Shown piece after piece: positions 24,168-37,427 of a DNA stretch of 41,566 bases; the first letter of the stretch is position 1; every line of letters starts with the position of its first letter. Origin of the DNA: an uncultured Methylococcaceae bacterium (GTDB lineage: Bacteria > Pseudomonadota > Gammaproteobacteria > Methylococcales > Methylomonadaceae); NCBI GenBank assembly GCA_903927955.1, contig CAIYOW010000024.1, forward strand, positions 1-41,566. The letters are read 5' to 3'. The position numbers and the translations under genes were made by a program. The notes under the pieces are model-generated. The model worked only from the letters and a program-made list of their open reading frames with translations, ran no database searches and had not been told where the DNA came from.

Positions 24168-25761
24168 GATGTTTACAACCTATTTGTGAGAAGTATCGGT
24201 TCAAGAATTCTTGGAAAGGCAGCTGGGGGGCTGCTTCTATTTCTTGTTGTTTGGTATGGGATTGCCGAGCCATGTCAAGCATCTGTTGGTGGGTCGCGTT
24301 ATCCAACTGGCGGCCCGCAAAGTAGGCTTGATGCTGGCGGGATTGGTTAATGCCAAACGCGGCGAACGGTATTTTTTCTTTACCCAAAATTTGTAGCATT
24401 TGTGCCGAAGCGGTCAGGTCAGGATTATTGGCGACCGCCTGTTGTTCCTGCAATGCCTGGCTATAAGGCCGGTCGGGGTTGTTGTGGTCGAGTATGGCGC
24501 AAACCGGTTGCATGGATTCAACAATTTCATTCGCCCAATCTTGCAAAGGGATTTTTTGGTCATTTTTTTCTAGCATCAGCCCCGGCATCCTGCCTGAATT
24601 GGCGACTGCCAGTTGGTTGTTGTTGAAGGTTTCCCTATCCGTGTCCAGCACGGCAGGGCTATCAGTTAACAGGCAGGTCAGCAATAAAGCTTCGATAAAG
24701 CGGGCGGTGTTTTCATCGATGCCGATGGGGTTGAACACATCCAAATCCAGCGAGCGCATTTCAACATAGCGGACACCACGGCGTTTAAGCGCCAAGGTGG
24801 GTTTCTCGCAGGATTCGGCAATTTGTTTGGGGCGGATGGTGCTGTAAAATTCGTTTTCTATTTGCAAAATGTTGCCATTGAGCTGCTGGTATTCACCATC
24901 GACCAACACACCCAATTGTTCATACTCAGGGTAGGGTGTGCTAATGGCTGCCGTTAAGGTATCTACATAACCCTCAATGGAGTTGTAATCAATCTTCAGG
25001 TTTGCTTGGTTTTTGCTTTTATAGCCAATGTCGCTCATGCGTAATGAGGTGGCATAAGGGTGGTATACCGTGGCGGAGTCGAATTCTGCAAATTGCGCCA
25101 TCAACGATGGGCGGCTTTTGAAGAAGTTCTTACAAATGGCGGGGGATGCGCCGAACAGATACAAAATAATCCAGCCAATACGCTGAAAATTGCGGATCAG
25201 GCCAAAATACGCTTGGGAGGTGAATGCGCCAAGCTCAAGCGGGCTGCTTTCTTGCTTGAGCAACACGGCCCACAAGGCTTCCGGCACTGAATAATTAAAA
25301 TGGATACCAGCAATAGCCTGCATGGTGCGCCCATAACGATGCCACAAGCCTTGCCGATAGACATTTTTCATCCGCCCGACATTGGAGCTGCCGTATTCGG
25401 CAATCCTAATGCTTTCATCACCGTCGATGCCACAAGGCATAGAGGTGGCCAGCAGCATCTCAGAGCCTAATTGGCTATAGACAAATTGGTGGATATTGTC
25501 CAAATACGCCAAGGTATCGTTAATATCGGCAAACGGCGGGGTGATCAGTTCAATCAGCGCTTCGGAATAGTCCGTGGTGATATAGGCATGGGTCAGCGCA
25601 GCACCCAATGCGGCGGGGTGCTGGGTTTGGGCAATTTTGCCATTGCTGGCAATGCGTAGGCTTTCTTTTTCTATGCCCTTAAGGCCGCCGCACAGTAGCG
25701 CGGATTGGTCACTGTCGAGCAGGCGCTGCAAGCGCCGGGAAGGGTTGTTGCAATGGTTCAT
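24154..25761 (-). CDS. gshA: Glutamate-cysteine ligase
   Basis: The 535-residue protein joins glutamate and cysteine with ATP, the first step of glutathione synthesis. It is the gammaproteobacterial (type I) enzyme: [16 protein letters not shown] near the start, [46 protein letters not shown] in the middle, where substrate and metal residues lie, and a long helical C-terminus. Length is close to that of E. coli GshA. It is the upstream gene of the gshA-cysH pair, overlapping cysH by 14 bases, which couples glutathione synthesis to sulfate reduction. It is divergent from recQ across a 143-base gap. Confidence 0.95.
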   Translation of the reverse strand: MNHCNNPSRRLQRLLDSDQSALLCGGLKGIEKESLRIASNGKIAQTQHPAALGAALTHAYITTDYSEALIELITPPFADINDTLAYLDNIHQFVYSQLGSEMLLATSMPCGIDGDESIRIAEYGSSNVGRMKNVYRQGLWHRYGRTMQAIAGIHFNYSVPEALWAVLLKQESSPLELGAFTSQAYFGLIRNFQRIGWIILYLFGASPAICKNFFKSRPSLMAQFAEFDSATVYHPYATSLRMSDIGYKSKNQANLKIDYNSIEGYVDTLTAAISTPYPEYEQLGVLVDGEYQQLNGNILQIENEFYSTIRPKQIAESCEKPTLALKRRGVRYVEMRSLDLDVFNPIGIDENTARFIEALLLTCLLTDSPAVLDTDRETFNNNQLAVANSGRMPGLMLEKNDQKIPLQDWANEIVESMQPVCAILDHNNPDRPYSQALQEQQAVANNPDLTASAQMLQILGKEKIPFAAFGINQSRQHQAYFAGRQLDNATHQQMLDMARQSHTKQQEIEAAPQLPFQEFLNRYFSQIGCKHHDPD

Positions 25762-25854
25762 AAGATAAATTGGGTTACGCTGCCAATGGAGTGTGCCCGT
25801 CCGCTTGAACCATAAAGCTTATCACCCAAGGTAGAAGTGCCTGCTCCGCAGTCA

Positions 25855-25862
25855 TGTATAAT
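25855..25862 (+). promoter_or_regulatory. Possible -10 element of recQ
   Basis: TGTATAAT lies about 43 bases before the GTG start of recQ in the short gshA/recQ gap. A second TATAAT follows at 25870. No convincing -35 box accompanies either. Confidence 0.3.
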
Positions 25863-25904
25863 CGCACCATTATAATGGCTTTGACAGATAGATGAAATAT
25901 TAAC

Positions 25905-29626
<3,722 letters not shown>

Positions 29627-29631
29627 GGTCA

Positions 29632-30834
29632 ATGTCGGCTAGAAAATTTTTAGATAGCATAGAGCCGCATTTTACGAAAGGCGGCAAATTTGAGAAGTAT
29701 TACGGCCTTTATGAAATGGTCGATACTTTCATCTACACCCCTGCCGACGTGGCGCGGGGCACTACGCATGTGCGTGATGGCAACGACCTGAAACGCACCA
29801 TGACCTTTGTGGTGATTGCCACCGCATTATGCGTATTTATGGCGATGTACAACACCGGTTACCAAGCCAACTTGGCTATGGAAGCATTGGGCAAGGCCGA
29901 AATTGATGGCTGGCGCAATATCCCCATGACGCTGTTCGGCTTCAACCCGATGAATCCGTTGTCTTGTATGGTACACGGCGCGTTGTACTTCTTGCCCATC
30001 TATATCGTCACCTTGGCAGTGGGCGGTGTTTGGGAGGTGCTGTTTGCCACCGTGCGTGGCCATGAAGTCAATGAAGGCTTCTTGGTATCATCCATGCTCT
30101 ATACCCTGATCATGCCGCCCGATATGCCACTTTGGCAAGTCGCTTTAGGCATTTCATTTGGTATTGTCATTGGTAAAGAAGTGTTTGGCGGAACCGGCAA
30201 AAACTTCCTGAACCCTGCCTTGACGGGTCGTGCTTTCCTGTATTTTGCTTACCCAGCCTCCATTTCCGGTGATTCGGTGTGGGTTGCCGTTGACGGCTAT
30301 ACCGCAGCAACCCCATTGGGTTTGGCAGCTAACGGCGGACTTGAAGCGGTTTATAACGCCCATTACACTTGGCTGCAAACCTTTTTTGGCTTTGAACCCG
30401 GTTGTTTAGGCGAAACCTCCACCTTTGCCATTCTGATTGGCGCGGCTTTCCTGTTATATACCCGTATCGCCTCTTACCGCATCATGGGCGGCGTGTTGGC
30501 AGGTATGGTCGCCACATCCTTGCTGTTCAACATCATTGGTAGTGACACCAACCCCATGTTCTCGCTGCCTTGGTATTGGCATTTGACCGTCGGTGGTTTT
30601 GCGTTTGGTATGGTCTATATGGCTACAGACCCTGTCAGTGCCGCGATGACCAATTCCGGTCGTTGGGTGTTTGGCGCATTGGTAGGTGCCATGACCGTAC
30701 TCATCAGGGTGGTCAATCCGGCATTCCCTGAAGGCATCATGTTGGCTATTCTGTTCTCCAATATGTTCGCCCCCACTATCGACTACTTTGTCATTCAGGC
30801 CAATATCAGAAGAAGGATAAAACGTCATGCCTAA
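29632..30834 (+). CDS. nqrB: Na+-translocating NADH:quinone reductase subunit B
   Basis: This 400-residue membrane subunit has many hydrophobic helices. The covalent FMN site is the Thr in [10 protein letters not shown] (Thr227), corresponding to the SGAT-type flavinylation motif of Vibrio Nqr[17 protein letters not shown] lies shortly before it. NqrB also carries riboflavin and part of the sodium path. It follows nqrA by 5 bases and overlaps nqrC by 8. Flavinylation needs an ApbE-type transferase, which is not in this window. Confidence 0.95.
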   Translation: MSARKFLDSIEPHFTKGGKFEKYYGLYEMVDTFIYTPADVARGTTHVRDGNDLKRTMTFVVIATALCVFMAMYNTGYQANLAMEALGKAEIDGWRNIPMTLFGFNPMNPLSCMVHGALYFLPIYIVTLAVGGVWEVLFATVRGHEVNEGFLVSSMLYTLIMPPDMPLWQVALGISFGIVIGKEVFGGTGKNFLNPALTGRAFLYFAYPASISGDSVWVAVDGYTAATPLGLAANGGLEAVYNAHYTWLQTFFGFEPGCLGETSTFAILIGAAFLLYTRIASYRIMGGVLAGMVATSLLFNIIGSDTNPMFSLPWYWHLTVGGFAFGMVYMATDPVSAAMTNSGRWVFGALVGAMTVLIRVVNPAFPEGIMLAILFSNMFAPTIDYFVIQANIRRRIKRHA

Positions 30835-31762
30835 TGCAACAACACAATCAGGGCAAATGGCAAAACTTTGTGCTGCCCTAGAGAAATACGAAAGTTACCG
30901 AAAATTTAAGGCTTATGCCGAGAAAATTCTGGCGTTAGGCAATGACAGCCTAGAAAAAACCATAGCCATTGCAGTAGCCTTATGCTTGGTGTGTGCCGTT
31001 TTGGTTTCTTTTGCCGCCGTGGCATTAAAACCACTGCAAGTTGAAAACAAAGAACAGGATATGAAAAAAAATATTCTGGATGTGGCTGGTTTGCTGGATG
31101 AAGGCAGCAATATCGATGCCGCCTTTGCTGAAAAAATCGAGCCAAAAATTGTTGACTTGGCAACCGGCGAATACGTTGATAGCGTCAATGTAGCCGAATA
31201 CGACCAACGTAAGGCCGCCAAAGACCCTGCCCAAAGCGTGGCTATCCCTAAAGAGAAAGACATCGCCCACATCCGCATCAAAGCCAAATACGCCAAAGTG
31301 TTTTTGGTCAAAGAAGGTGGGGCAATCAAATCCATCATTTTACCGATCAACGGTTATGGATTGTGGTCAACTCTTTATGGCTTCCTGTCTTTAGATGCTG
31401 ATGGGCAAACCGTACAAAGCATCAACTTCTACGACCAATCCGAAACACCGGGCTTGGGCGGCGAAGTGGTCAACCCCAAATGGCGCGCGTTATGGAAAGG
31501 CAAAAAAGTGTATGCCGAAACAGACCAGCCATCTTTGGACAAAGGCCTGATTACCGAAGCCGATAAAGGCGAGCCTGCCTTAAGCCTTATAAAAGGTGTG
31601 GTGGACAACAGCAAACCTGGCTCACAATATCAAGTTGACGGTTTGGCGGGTGCAACCCTTACCAGTACCGGTGTAACCAATTTGATCAGATACTGGATGA
31701 GTACAGAAGGTTTTGCCCCGTATTTGAATAAAGTAAGAACGGTTAAAGGAGTGAAATCATGA
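30827..31762 (+). CDS. nqrC: Na+-translocating NADH:quinone reductase subunit C, with N-terminal extension
   Basis: The 311-residue subunit has one N-terminal membrane helix (about residues 46-68, [22 protein letters not shown]), a periplasmic domain and the covalent FMN site [11 protein letters not shown] (Thr277). The motifs [15 protein letters not shown] and [12 protein letters not shown] are typical. Most NqrC proteins begin a few residues before the membrane helix; here about 40 extra charged residues precede it ([21 protein letters not shown]). No ATG, GTG or TTG start nearer the helix is visible in frame, so the extension seems real. It overlaps nqrB by 8 bases and nqrD by 4. Confidence 0.95.
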   Translation: MPNATTQSGQMAKLCAALEKYESYRKFKAYAEKILALGNDSLEKTIAIAVALCLVCAVLVSFAAVALKPLQVENKEQDMKKNILDVAGLLDEGSNIDAAFAEKIEPKIVDLATGEYVDSVNVAEYDQRKAAKDPAQSVAIPKEKDIAHIRIKAKYAKVFLVKEGGAIKSIILPINGYGLWSTLYGFLSLDADGQTVQSINFYDQSETPGLGGEVVNPKWRALWKGKKVYAETDQPSLDKGLITEADKGEPALSLIKGVVDNSKPGSQYQVDGLAGATLTSTGVTNLIRYWMSTEGFAPYLNKVRTVKGVKS

Positions 31763-32439
31763 GTGCCGTAATGAATGATGAAACAAAAAAAGTACTTGTC
31801 GAACCTTTAGTCAGCAACAACCCAATCACCCTACAAGTATTGGGTATTTGCTCGGCATTGGCGGTTACCTCGCAAATGTCCACATCGCTGATTATGGCTT
31901 TGGCTTTGACCTTGGTGACGGCATTTTCCAGTGCCGCCATCAGTGCCATCAGAAACCATATCCCCAGCAGCATCCGTATTATTGTACAGATGACCATTAT
32001 CGCTTCATTGGTTATCGTGGTTGACCAGATACTGAAAGCGTTTGCTTACGATGTCAGCAAACAATTGTCAGTGTTCGTCGGCCTGATCATCACCAACTGT
32101 ATCGTAATGGGTCGTGCCGAAGGCTACGCCATGAAAAATCCACCCTTGGAAAGCTTCATGGACGGTATCGGTAACGGCTTGGGTTATAGCCTTATCCTGA
32201 TCGTGGTGGCTTTCTTCAGGGAAACCTTAGGTTCCGGCAAATTGTTGGGCATCGAAGTGTTCAAGCTCACCAAAGACGGCGGCTGGTACGACCCCAATGG
32301 TCTGATGCTGTTGCCACCCAGCGCATTTTTCATTATTGGCTTGATCATCTGGGGTGTCCGTGTCTGGAAACCTGAGCAAGCCGAAAAAGTGGAATTTAAA
32401 ATTTTGCCGATTGCTCATGGTGAAGGAGGGCATCACTAA
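31759..32439 (+). CDS. nqrD: Na+-translocating NADH:quinone reductase subunit D
   Basis: This 226-residue membrane subunit (related to RnfE) has six hydrophobic helices and the conserved [18 protein letters not shown] segment holding a cysteine of the intramembrane 2Fe-2S cluster shared with NqrE. The start codon overlaps the nqrC stop (ATGA). The frame ends with a histidine-rich tail (AHGEGGHH), slightly longer than usual. Confidence 0.95.
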   Translation: MSAVMNDETKKVLVEPLVSNNPITLQVLGICSALAVTSQMSTSLIMALALTLVTAFSSAAISAIRNHIPSSIRIIVQMTIIASLVIVVDQILKAFAYDVSKQLSVFVGLIITNCIVMGRAEGYAMKNPPLESFMDGIGNGLGYSLILIVVAFFRETLGSGKLLGIEVFKLTKDGGWYDPNGLMLLPPSAFFIIGLIIWGVRVWKPEQAEKVEFKILPIAHGEGGHH

Positions 32440-33047
32440 TGGAAGCGTATATCAGTTTATTTGTTAAAGCCGTTTTCATTGAAAACTTGGCATTATCGTT
32501 CTTCTTGGGCATGTGTACCTTTATTGCCGTATCCAAAAAGATTTCCACTGCAATGGGCTTGGGCATTGCCGTTATGGTGGTGCAAGCCATCACCGTGCCT
32601 GCCAACAACATTGTTTACCATGCCTTGTTGAAAGAAGACGCGTTGTCTTGGTTGGGCATCACCGGCGTTGACCTAAGCTTTTTGGCACTGCTCAGCTGTA
32701 TCGGCATGATCGCCGCCTTGGTGCAGATTCTGGAAATGGTGCTGGACAAATTCTTTCCAGCCCTTTATTCAGCCCTGGGCATTTTCTTGCCACTGATCAC
32801 GGTAAACTGCGCCATTCTCGGCGGCAGCTTGTTCATGATCGAGCGTGACTATAACTTTGGCGAAAGCGTCACCTACGGTGTCGGTAGTGGCTTGGGCTGG
32901 GCCTTGGCTATTACCGTTATGGCCGGCGTGCGCGAAAAACTAAAATACAGCGATATACCGGCTGGCTTACAAGGCCTGGGTATCACCTTTATTACTGCGG
33001 GTCTGATGTCGCTTGGCTTCATGGCTTTCTCTGGAATCCAACTTTAG
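32439..33047 (+). CDS. nqrE: Na+-translocating NADH:quinone reductase subunit E
   Basis: This 202-residue membrane subunit (related to RnfA) has six helices and the motifs [13 protein letters not shown] and [11 protein letters not shown], whose cysteines complete the intramembrane cluster with NqrD. The start shares one base with the nqrD stop (TAATG). Length is normal. Confidence 0.95.
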   Translation: MEAYISLFVKAVFIENLALSFFLGMCTFIAVSKKISTAMGLGIAVMVVQAITVPANNIVYHALLKEDALSWLGITGVDLSFLALLSCIGMIAALVQILEMVLDKFFPALYSALGIFLPLITVNCAILGGSLFMIERDYNFGESVTYGVGSGLGWALAITVMAGVREKLKYSDIPAGLQGLGITFITAGLMSLGFMAFSGIQL

Positions 33048-33059
33048 GAAGGTATCGTA

Positions 33060-34280
33060 ATGCTGGAAATTTTATTAGGCATTATTATTTTCACGGCTTT
33101 CGTGATTGCACTGGTGTTCATGATCATCGGTGCCAAAAGCAAACTGGTTGCTGCGGGCGATGTTGAAATTCTGATCAACCACGAAAAGAAAATACATGTG
33201 CCGGTCGGCTCCAAACTGTTAGGTGCGTTGGCCGACAACGGCCTGTTCGTGTCATCAGCCTGTGGTGGTGGTGGTACTTGTGCACAATGCCGTGTAAAAG
33301 TGTTTTCGGGTGGCGGTGACATTTTGCCAACAGAAACCTCGCACATCACCAAACGTGAAGCGGCAGAAGGCGAACGTCTTTCTTGCCAGGTCACGGTCAG
33401 AAACAACATGTCCATCGAAGTCGAAGACAGTGTTTTTGGTGTCAAAAAATGGGAATGCACCGTTAAGTCCAACCATAACGTGGCAACTTTCATTAAAGAA
33501 CTGGTGTTGGACTTGCCTGAAGGCGAAGCCATCAACTACCGTGCCGGTGGTTACATCCAAATTGAATGCCCGCCACATGTGATCAACTACAAAGACTTCG
33601 ACGTGGAAGAGCGCTTCCGTGACGACTGGGACAAATTCAACTTGTGGCGTTATGTCTCCACAGTTAAAGAACCCGCCTTACGCGCATACTCCATGGCTTC
33701 TTATCCAGAAGAAAAAGAAATCATGTTGAACGTGCGTATTGCCACACCACCGCCACGCGCACCCGAAAACGTGCCGCCAGGTATTATGTCATCATTCATT
33801 TTTAACCTGAAACCAGGCGACAAATGTATCGTGTCCGGTCCTTATGGTGAGTTCTATGCCAAAGAAACCGAAGCGGAAATGGTGTTCATCGGTGGTGGTG
33901 CTGGTATGGCGCCCATGCGTTCGCATCTTTTCGACCAGCTACGCCGGTTAAAATCAAAACGCAAAATTACCTTCTGGTACGGTGCCCGTAGCAAACGCGA
34001 AATGTTCTATGTGGAAGATTTTGACATGCTGGCGCGGGAAAATGAAAACTTCACATGGCATTGCGCCTTGTCCGACCCATTGCCTGATGACAATTGGGAT
34101 GGCTACACAGGCTTTATCCATAATGTAGTTTATGAAAACCACCTAAAGAACCATCCAGCCCCTGAAGACTGTGAATTTTACATGTGCGGCCCGCCAATCA
34201 TGAACACTTCGGTCATCAAAATGCTGTTGGATTTGGGTGTTGAACCTGAAAACATCATGTTGGATGACTTTGGCGGTTAA
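33060..34280 (+). CDS. nqrF: Na+-translocating NADH:quinone reductase subunit F
   Basis: The 406-residue subunit is the NADH entry point. It has an N-terminal membrane helix ([20 protein letters not shown]), a plant-type ferredoxin domain with cysteines in [12 protein letters not shown] and SCQ, an FAD domain (RAYSMASYP) and an NADH domain ([16 protein letters not shown], ending [15 protein letters not shown] and LDDFGG). Electrons pass from NADH through FAD and the 2Fe-2S centre to the membrane subunits. It is last in the operon; a strong terminator follows, so nqrM and apbE are not co-transcribed here. Confidence 0.96.
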   Translation: MLEILLGIIIFTAFVIALVFMIIGAKSKLVAAGDVEILINHEKKIHVPVGSKLLGALADNGLFVSSACGGGGTCAQCRVKVFSGGGDILPTETSHITKREAAEGERLSCQVTVRNNMSIEVEDSVFGVKKWECTVKSNHNVATFIKELVLDLPEGEAINYRAGGYIQIECPPHVINYKDFDVEERFRDDWDKFNLWRYVSTVKEPALRAYSMASYPEEKEIMLNVRIATPPPRAPENVPPGIMSSFIFNLKPGDKCIVSGPYGEFYAKETEAEMVFIGGGAGMAPMRSHLFDQLRRLKSKRKITFWYGARSKREMFYVEDFDMLARENENFTWHCALSDPLPDDNWDGYTGFIHNVVYENHLKNHPAPEDCEFYMCGPPIMNTSVIKMLLDLGVEPENIMLDDFGG

Positions 34281-34307
34281 TCTTACCCGCTGTTAGGATT
34301 GCCGTTT

Positions 34308-34345
34308 AAAAACTCCCCTTAGCATTGCTATCGGGAGTTTTTTAT
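34308..34345 (+). terminator. Rho-independent terminator of the nqr operon
   Basis: AAAACTCCC (34309-34317) pairs with GGGAGTTTT (34333-34341) and a T-run follows. It lies about 28 bases after the nqrF stop codon. Confidence 0.85.
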
Positions 34346-34441
34346 TGCCTGATAGATGGCGATAGGGGGGAAGGTTTCGATTTGATGATTTAAATATATG
34401 GTAACGGCACTGATAATTTAGTATGATGTAAGATCATGAAA

Positions 34442-34819
34442 GGGGGCGACATGGCTTCGACGTGGGTAGCAAAACCTTGAGTGCATGCCGAGGACTGTAA
34501 ATCTCGTAAAATATACAGAAAAAAAGTATTCGCAAACGACGAAAACTACTCAATGGCTATCGCTGCTTAAAACCAGCACCATTCCTTTGACTATCTGTGC
34601 TTATGCGGGTAGAGCCTGTTTTATTGGGCGCTCAGAGGTCATTTACATAAGATCGCGCTGAAGTCTGTCCGGTGTGGATGCGCTAAAACCTTACGGAATC
34701 GCTGGTGGTTTTCTTGGCCCGACGGGTAGCCATTAGCTAAATCAAAAGCTCGGGATAAGCATGTAGACCTTCAGGCGGAGTGCTTGCGGACGCGGGTTCA
34801 ATCCCCGCCGCCTCCACCA
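34442..34819 (+). ncRNA. ssrA: Transfer-messenger RNA (tmRNA)
   Basis: The 5' end GGGGGCGACATGG and the 3' end GGGTTCAATCCCCGCC...CCTCCACCA form the tRNA-like domain: GGGGGCG pairs with CGCCTCC, the T-arm is normal and CCA is encoded. The tag reading frame runs from GCA 34532 to TAA 34568-34570 and encodes ANDENYSMAIAA. tmRNA with SmpB frees stalled ribosomes and marks the unfinished protein for proteolysis. Pseudoknot-like GC-rich segments follow the tag. The Met at the eighth position is less usual than the Leu of many gammaproteobacterial tags. Confidence 0.97.
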
Positions 34820-34852
34820 AACACAGTTCCAGCAACACCCAACACAGTCCAG

Positions 34853-34887
34853 AAACCCTTGATTATTAAAATAACAAGGGTTTTTTT
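34853..34887 (+). terminator. Rho-independent terminator after tmRNA
   Basis: AAACCCTTG (34853-34861) and CAAGGGTTT (34875-34883) form a nine-pair stem followed by a run of T. It lies 33 bases after the tmRNA CCA end. Confidence 0.88.
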
Positions 34888-34934
34888 ATGTCCAATATCA
34901 TCCAACGGCAACCATTGACAACTTGCCAAATGTG

Positions 34935-34955
34935 GGGGGTATAACTGGGGGTATA
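34935..34955. repeat. Two direct GGGGGTATA words, possible scar of an integrated element
   Basis: GGGGGTATA occurs at 34935-34943 and 34947-34955. Similar G5TA(T) repeats are often seen just before P4-type integrase genes, which commonly insert at the 3' end of tmRNA. No integrase frame survives. Apart from this and the terminator, the 34820-35158 gap holds no gene that I can support. Confidence 0.3.
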
Positions 34956-35158
34956 TCAGTATGCCCCGCGAAGATGGTGAATTCGATCGCATGGATATTC
35001 AGCTTAGGGATTTTGGATAATGCCTTATTTGCTGTATACCGATTTAATGATCGCTGCCACCGAATTGGCACATAAGCTGACCGTTGCCATATAATGCCCG
35101 CCATTTCCAGCCAGCTCACATGAGCCTAATCAACTCCTGCTTCTAACCATAACAGATT

Positions 35159-36202
35159 ATGACCCACATCACTATGAGACGTTTTCCCGCCGAATGGGAA
35201 CAGCAAGCCGCTGTTTTAATAGCTTGGCCGCACCACAGCGGCGACTTCAGCAACCGACTGGCAGCGGTCGAGCAATCCTATTGCTTTATTGCCCTGACCA
35301 TTAGCCGCTACCAACCACTGATTATTGTCTGCAAAGACGACACCCATCAACAACGCATTTTGTCCATAGTGGGCGACAATGCAGCCATTACCTATATCCA
35401 AGCGGATGTTAACGATATATGGGTGCGCGACACGGCTTTTATCAGTGTTGAAACCGATGGCAAAGCCGAATTGGTCAACTTTACCTTTAACGGCTGGGGT
35501 GAAAAATATCCGCATGATGCCGACAACGCCTTAAACAGCAAGCTTTTGCAAAGCCACCCTTTCCAAGGCTTGCCTAACCGGACTGTTGCTTTTATTTTGG
35601 AAGGCGGCAGTGTCGAGAGTGATGGTGCGGGCACAGTGATGACCACCCGGCAATGCTTGCTCAACCCTAACCGTAACAGCCACTTGGATCAAGCAGCTAT
35701 TGAACAGGCATTGCATCAGTATCTAGGGGCGGAGCGCATCTTTTGGATAGACCAGCCCAATTTGAGCGGTGACGACACAGACGCACACATCGACACACTG
35801 GCGCGCTTTTGTTCCGCCAACACAATTGCCTACACCAGTTGCGACGACACCACAGACCCGCACTACGCTAGCCTAAAAAACATGGAAGCGCAATTGCATG
35901 CTTTACGCACCGCAGCGGACGAGCCTTACCAACTGGTGCCGTTACCTATGCCCAGACCGATATTTGACGAAGACAAGCGCCAATTACCTGCCAACTACGC
36001 CAATTTTCTGCTTATCAATGGTGCAGTGATGGTGCCGGTATATGAAGATGACCATGACGCACTGGCTTTACAGCGTTTGGCGGGCTGTTTTCCTGGCTAT
36101 GAGATTATCGCCACCCCTTGCCGTCCGCTGGTGCATCAGTATGGCAGCTTGCATTGTATGACAATGCAGTTTCCTGATGGGGTAGGGTTGGTGTTTCGGT
36201 AG
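35159..36202 (+). CDS. aguA: Agmatine deiminase
   Basis: The 347-residue protein hydrolyses agmatine to N-carbamoylputrescine and ammonia in putrescine synthesis. It belongs to the guanidino-group-modifying (pentein) enzymes: MRRFPAEWEQQAAVLIAWPH at the start, DVNDIWVRDTAF, FILEGGSVESDGAGTVMTT, the catalytic GDDTDAHIDTLARF (His) and a C-terminal catalytic Cys333 in LHCMTMQFP. All expected residues are present. ATG 35159 was taken; ATG 35174 is possible since neither has a strong RBS. The usual partner aguB (N-carbamoylputrescine amidase) is not next to it. Confidence 0.93.
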   Translation: MTHITMRRFPAEWEQQAAVLIAWPHHSGDFSNRLAAVEQSYCFIALTISRYQPLIIVCKDDTHQQRILSIVGDNAAITYIQADVNDIWVRDTAFISVETDGKAELVNFTFNGWGEKYPHDADNALNSKLLQSHPFQGLPNRTVAFILEGGSVESDGAGTVMTTRQCLLNPNRNSHLDQAAIEQALHQYLGAERIFWIDQPNLSGDDTDAHIDTLARFCSANTIAYTSCDDTTDPHYASLKNMEAQLHALRTAADEPYQLVPLPMPRPIFDEDKRQLPANYANFLLINGAVMVPVYEDDHDALALQRLAGCFPGYEIIATPCRPLVHQYGSLHCMTMQFPDGVGLVFR

Positions 36203-36338
36203 TTGGGTTGTTTTAGGACTAGGATTGGTTTTCGTTATGACCGAAGCGCCTAGCTGGGCAGGCTGCAAACTTACCGGACTTAACAAAAACTCGCCATTTA
36301 TAAACAAAATAGAAACAATTCATCTTTTGAAGCTAGTA

Positions 36339-36367
36339 TTGTCAACAAATAAATCCTTATGTATAGT
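36339..36367 (+). promoter_or_regulatory. Sigma-70 promoter of the small membrane protein gene
   Basis: TTGTCA (36339-36344) and TATAGT (36362-36367) are separated by exactly 17 bases, 48 bases before ATG 36415. Confidence 0.6.
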
Positions 36368-36414
36368 TACATCGTAGTTTGGAGTAACTTTAATTTTTTT
36401 AAGAGGATTTATCC

Positions 36415-36591
36415 ATGAACAATTATTACAGAGATATTTTAACCGCCATCGTTTTTTTGATGGGTTTGTTTGGCTTCATTTCCGGTGAATTTATTATTTC
36501 ATCCACTTTGTTTGCCACGGCAGCCATTGCCAGTAACGTCAACATGAACCGTAAAGAACAAGAAAGCGGCCATGTGACATGCGAGCAATAA
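36415..36591 (+). CDS. Small membrane protein of unknown function (58 residues)
   Basis: The frame ATG 36415 to TAA 36589-36591 has an excellent RBS (aagagga, 7 bases upstream), a well-spaced promoter and a terminator-like hairpin behind it, so it is a compact stand-alone gene. The protein has one or two hydrophobic segments (TAIVFLMGLFGFISGEFIIS and TLFATAAIA) and a charged tail (NMNRKEQESGHVTCEQ) with a single cysteine. I do not recognise the family and assign no function. Confidence 0.7.
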   Translation: MNNYYRDILTAIVFLMGLFGFISGEFIISSTLFATAAIASNVNMNRKEQESGHVTCEQ

Positions 36592-36629
36592 AACCAACCC
36601 CATCCCTTAACGTCTTTCCAATTGAAAAC

Positions 36630-36662
36630 ATCCAGGGTCTGCAACAGACCTTGGATATTTTC
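36630..36662 (+). terminator. Hairpin terminator after the small membrane protein gene
   Basis: ATCCAGGGTCTG (36630-36641) and CAGACCTTGGAT (36645-36656) pair almost fully around a three-base loop, followed by attttc. The stem is strong and the T-run short. Confidence 0.7.
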
Positions 36663-36751
36663 TCCATCGGCTAACGCCACACACTGTTAAACGGGCATCG
36701 TGGCGTTATCTACGCGATGGTTATTTAGCCTCTTTTTGGGGAGAAAAGCCG

Positions 36752-37387
36752 TTAAAATGTCTTCATCAAACCATCTAATGTCAAACCACAACTGGGTGCA
36801 AAGGTTTTCATAAAAAACAGCACTTCCGGCTGTTGCGATTCGCCAATGGTTAAGGCCAATTGTGCTGCTGCGGTGACAAATTCAGCATTGCCCGCTTTAA
36901 GTTCTGCTTGGCACTTCAAGTATGCGGATATTTTATCAGCGGCTTTTATCAGTTGGGCGTGTTCTTCCGGCAGCTTGTCATGCTGGATTAAAACGGCAAA
37001 ATCTTCGCGTAATGCCGATGGCAACTGGTTAAGCAATTCGCCTTCCGCTTGTGCTTCAATTTGTTTGTAAGCATTACGGATGGCTTCGGAATGGTATTTG
37101 ATCGGCGTGGGCAAATCGCCGGTGATCACTTCAGTGATATCATGGTATAAAGCGGCTGTCGCCACGGCATTGGCATCCACGTCGCCTTGGTAATAACGGT
37201 TTTTAATCAAAGCCAAAGTATGGGCAATCACCGACACTTCCCAACTGTGTTCCATGACATTTTCATCATGGGCATTACGCTTTAAGCCCCAGCGTTTAAT
37301 CCACCTTAAACGTGACAAGTAGGCGTAAAAACTACTGCTTAGCCCATTCTCGTGCATACTAGAGCCTATTTCCTGTCTGTCATTCAT
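36752..37387 (-). CDS. yfbR: 5'-deoxynucleotidase, YfbR-like HD-domain phosphohydrolase
   Basis: ATG 37387 (211 residues) follows a good RBS (agaggt); a GTG at 37396 and an ATG at 37357 are alternatives, the latter closest to the start of E. coli YfbR. The core motifs are SSFYAYLSRLRWIKRWGLKR, the first metal His in ENVMEHSWEV, the HD pair in ALYHDITEVITGDLPTPIKY and the late Asp in KAADKISAYLK. YfbR removes the 5'-phosphate from deoxynucleoside monophosphates in pyrimidine salvage. It is divergent from ylqF over 40 bases. Confidence 0.9.
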   Translation of the reverse strand: MNDRQEIGSSMHENGLSSSFYAYLSRLRWIKRWGLKRNAHDENVMEHSWEVSVIAHTLALIKNRYYQGDVDANAVATAALYHDITEVITGDLPTPIKYHSEAIRNAYKQIEAQAEGELLNQLPSALREDFAVLIQHDKLPEEHAQLIKAADKISAYLKCQAELKAGNAEFVTAAAQLALTIGESQQPEVLFFMKTFAPSCGLTLDGLMKTF

Positions 37388-37427
37388 TCTGGACACCTCT
37401 TTTAACTTTTAAAACACGATAATCATT

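Noticed and set aside
34898-35119. 73-residue minus-strand frame after the tmRNA
   Set aside because: It has low protein character, crosses the direct G-rich repeats and shows no known motif; more likely non-coding.
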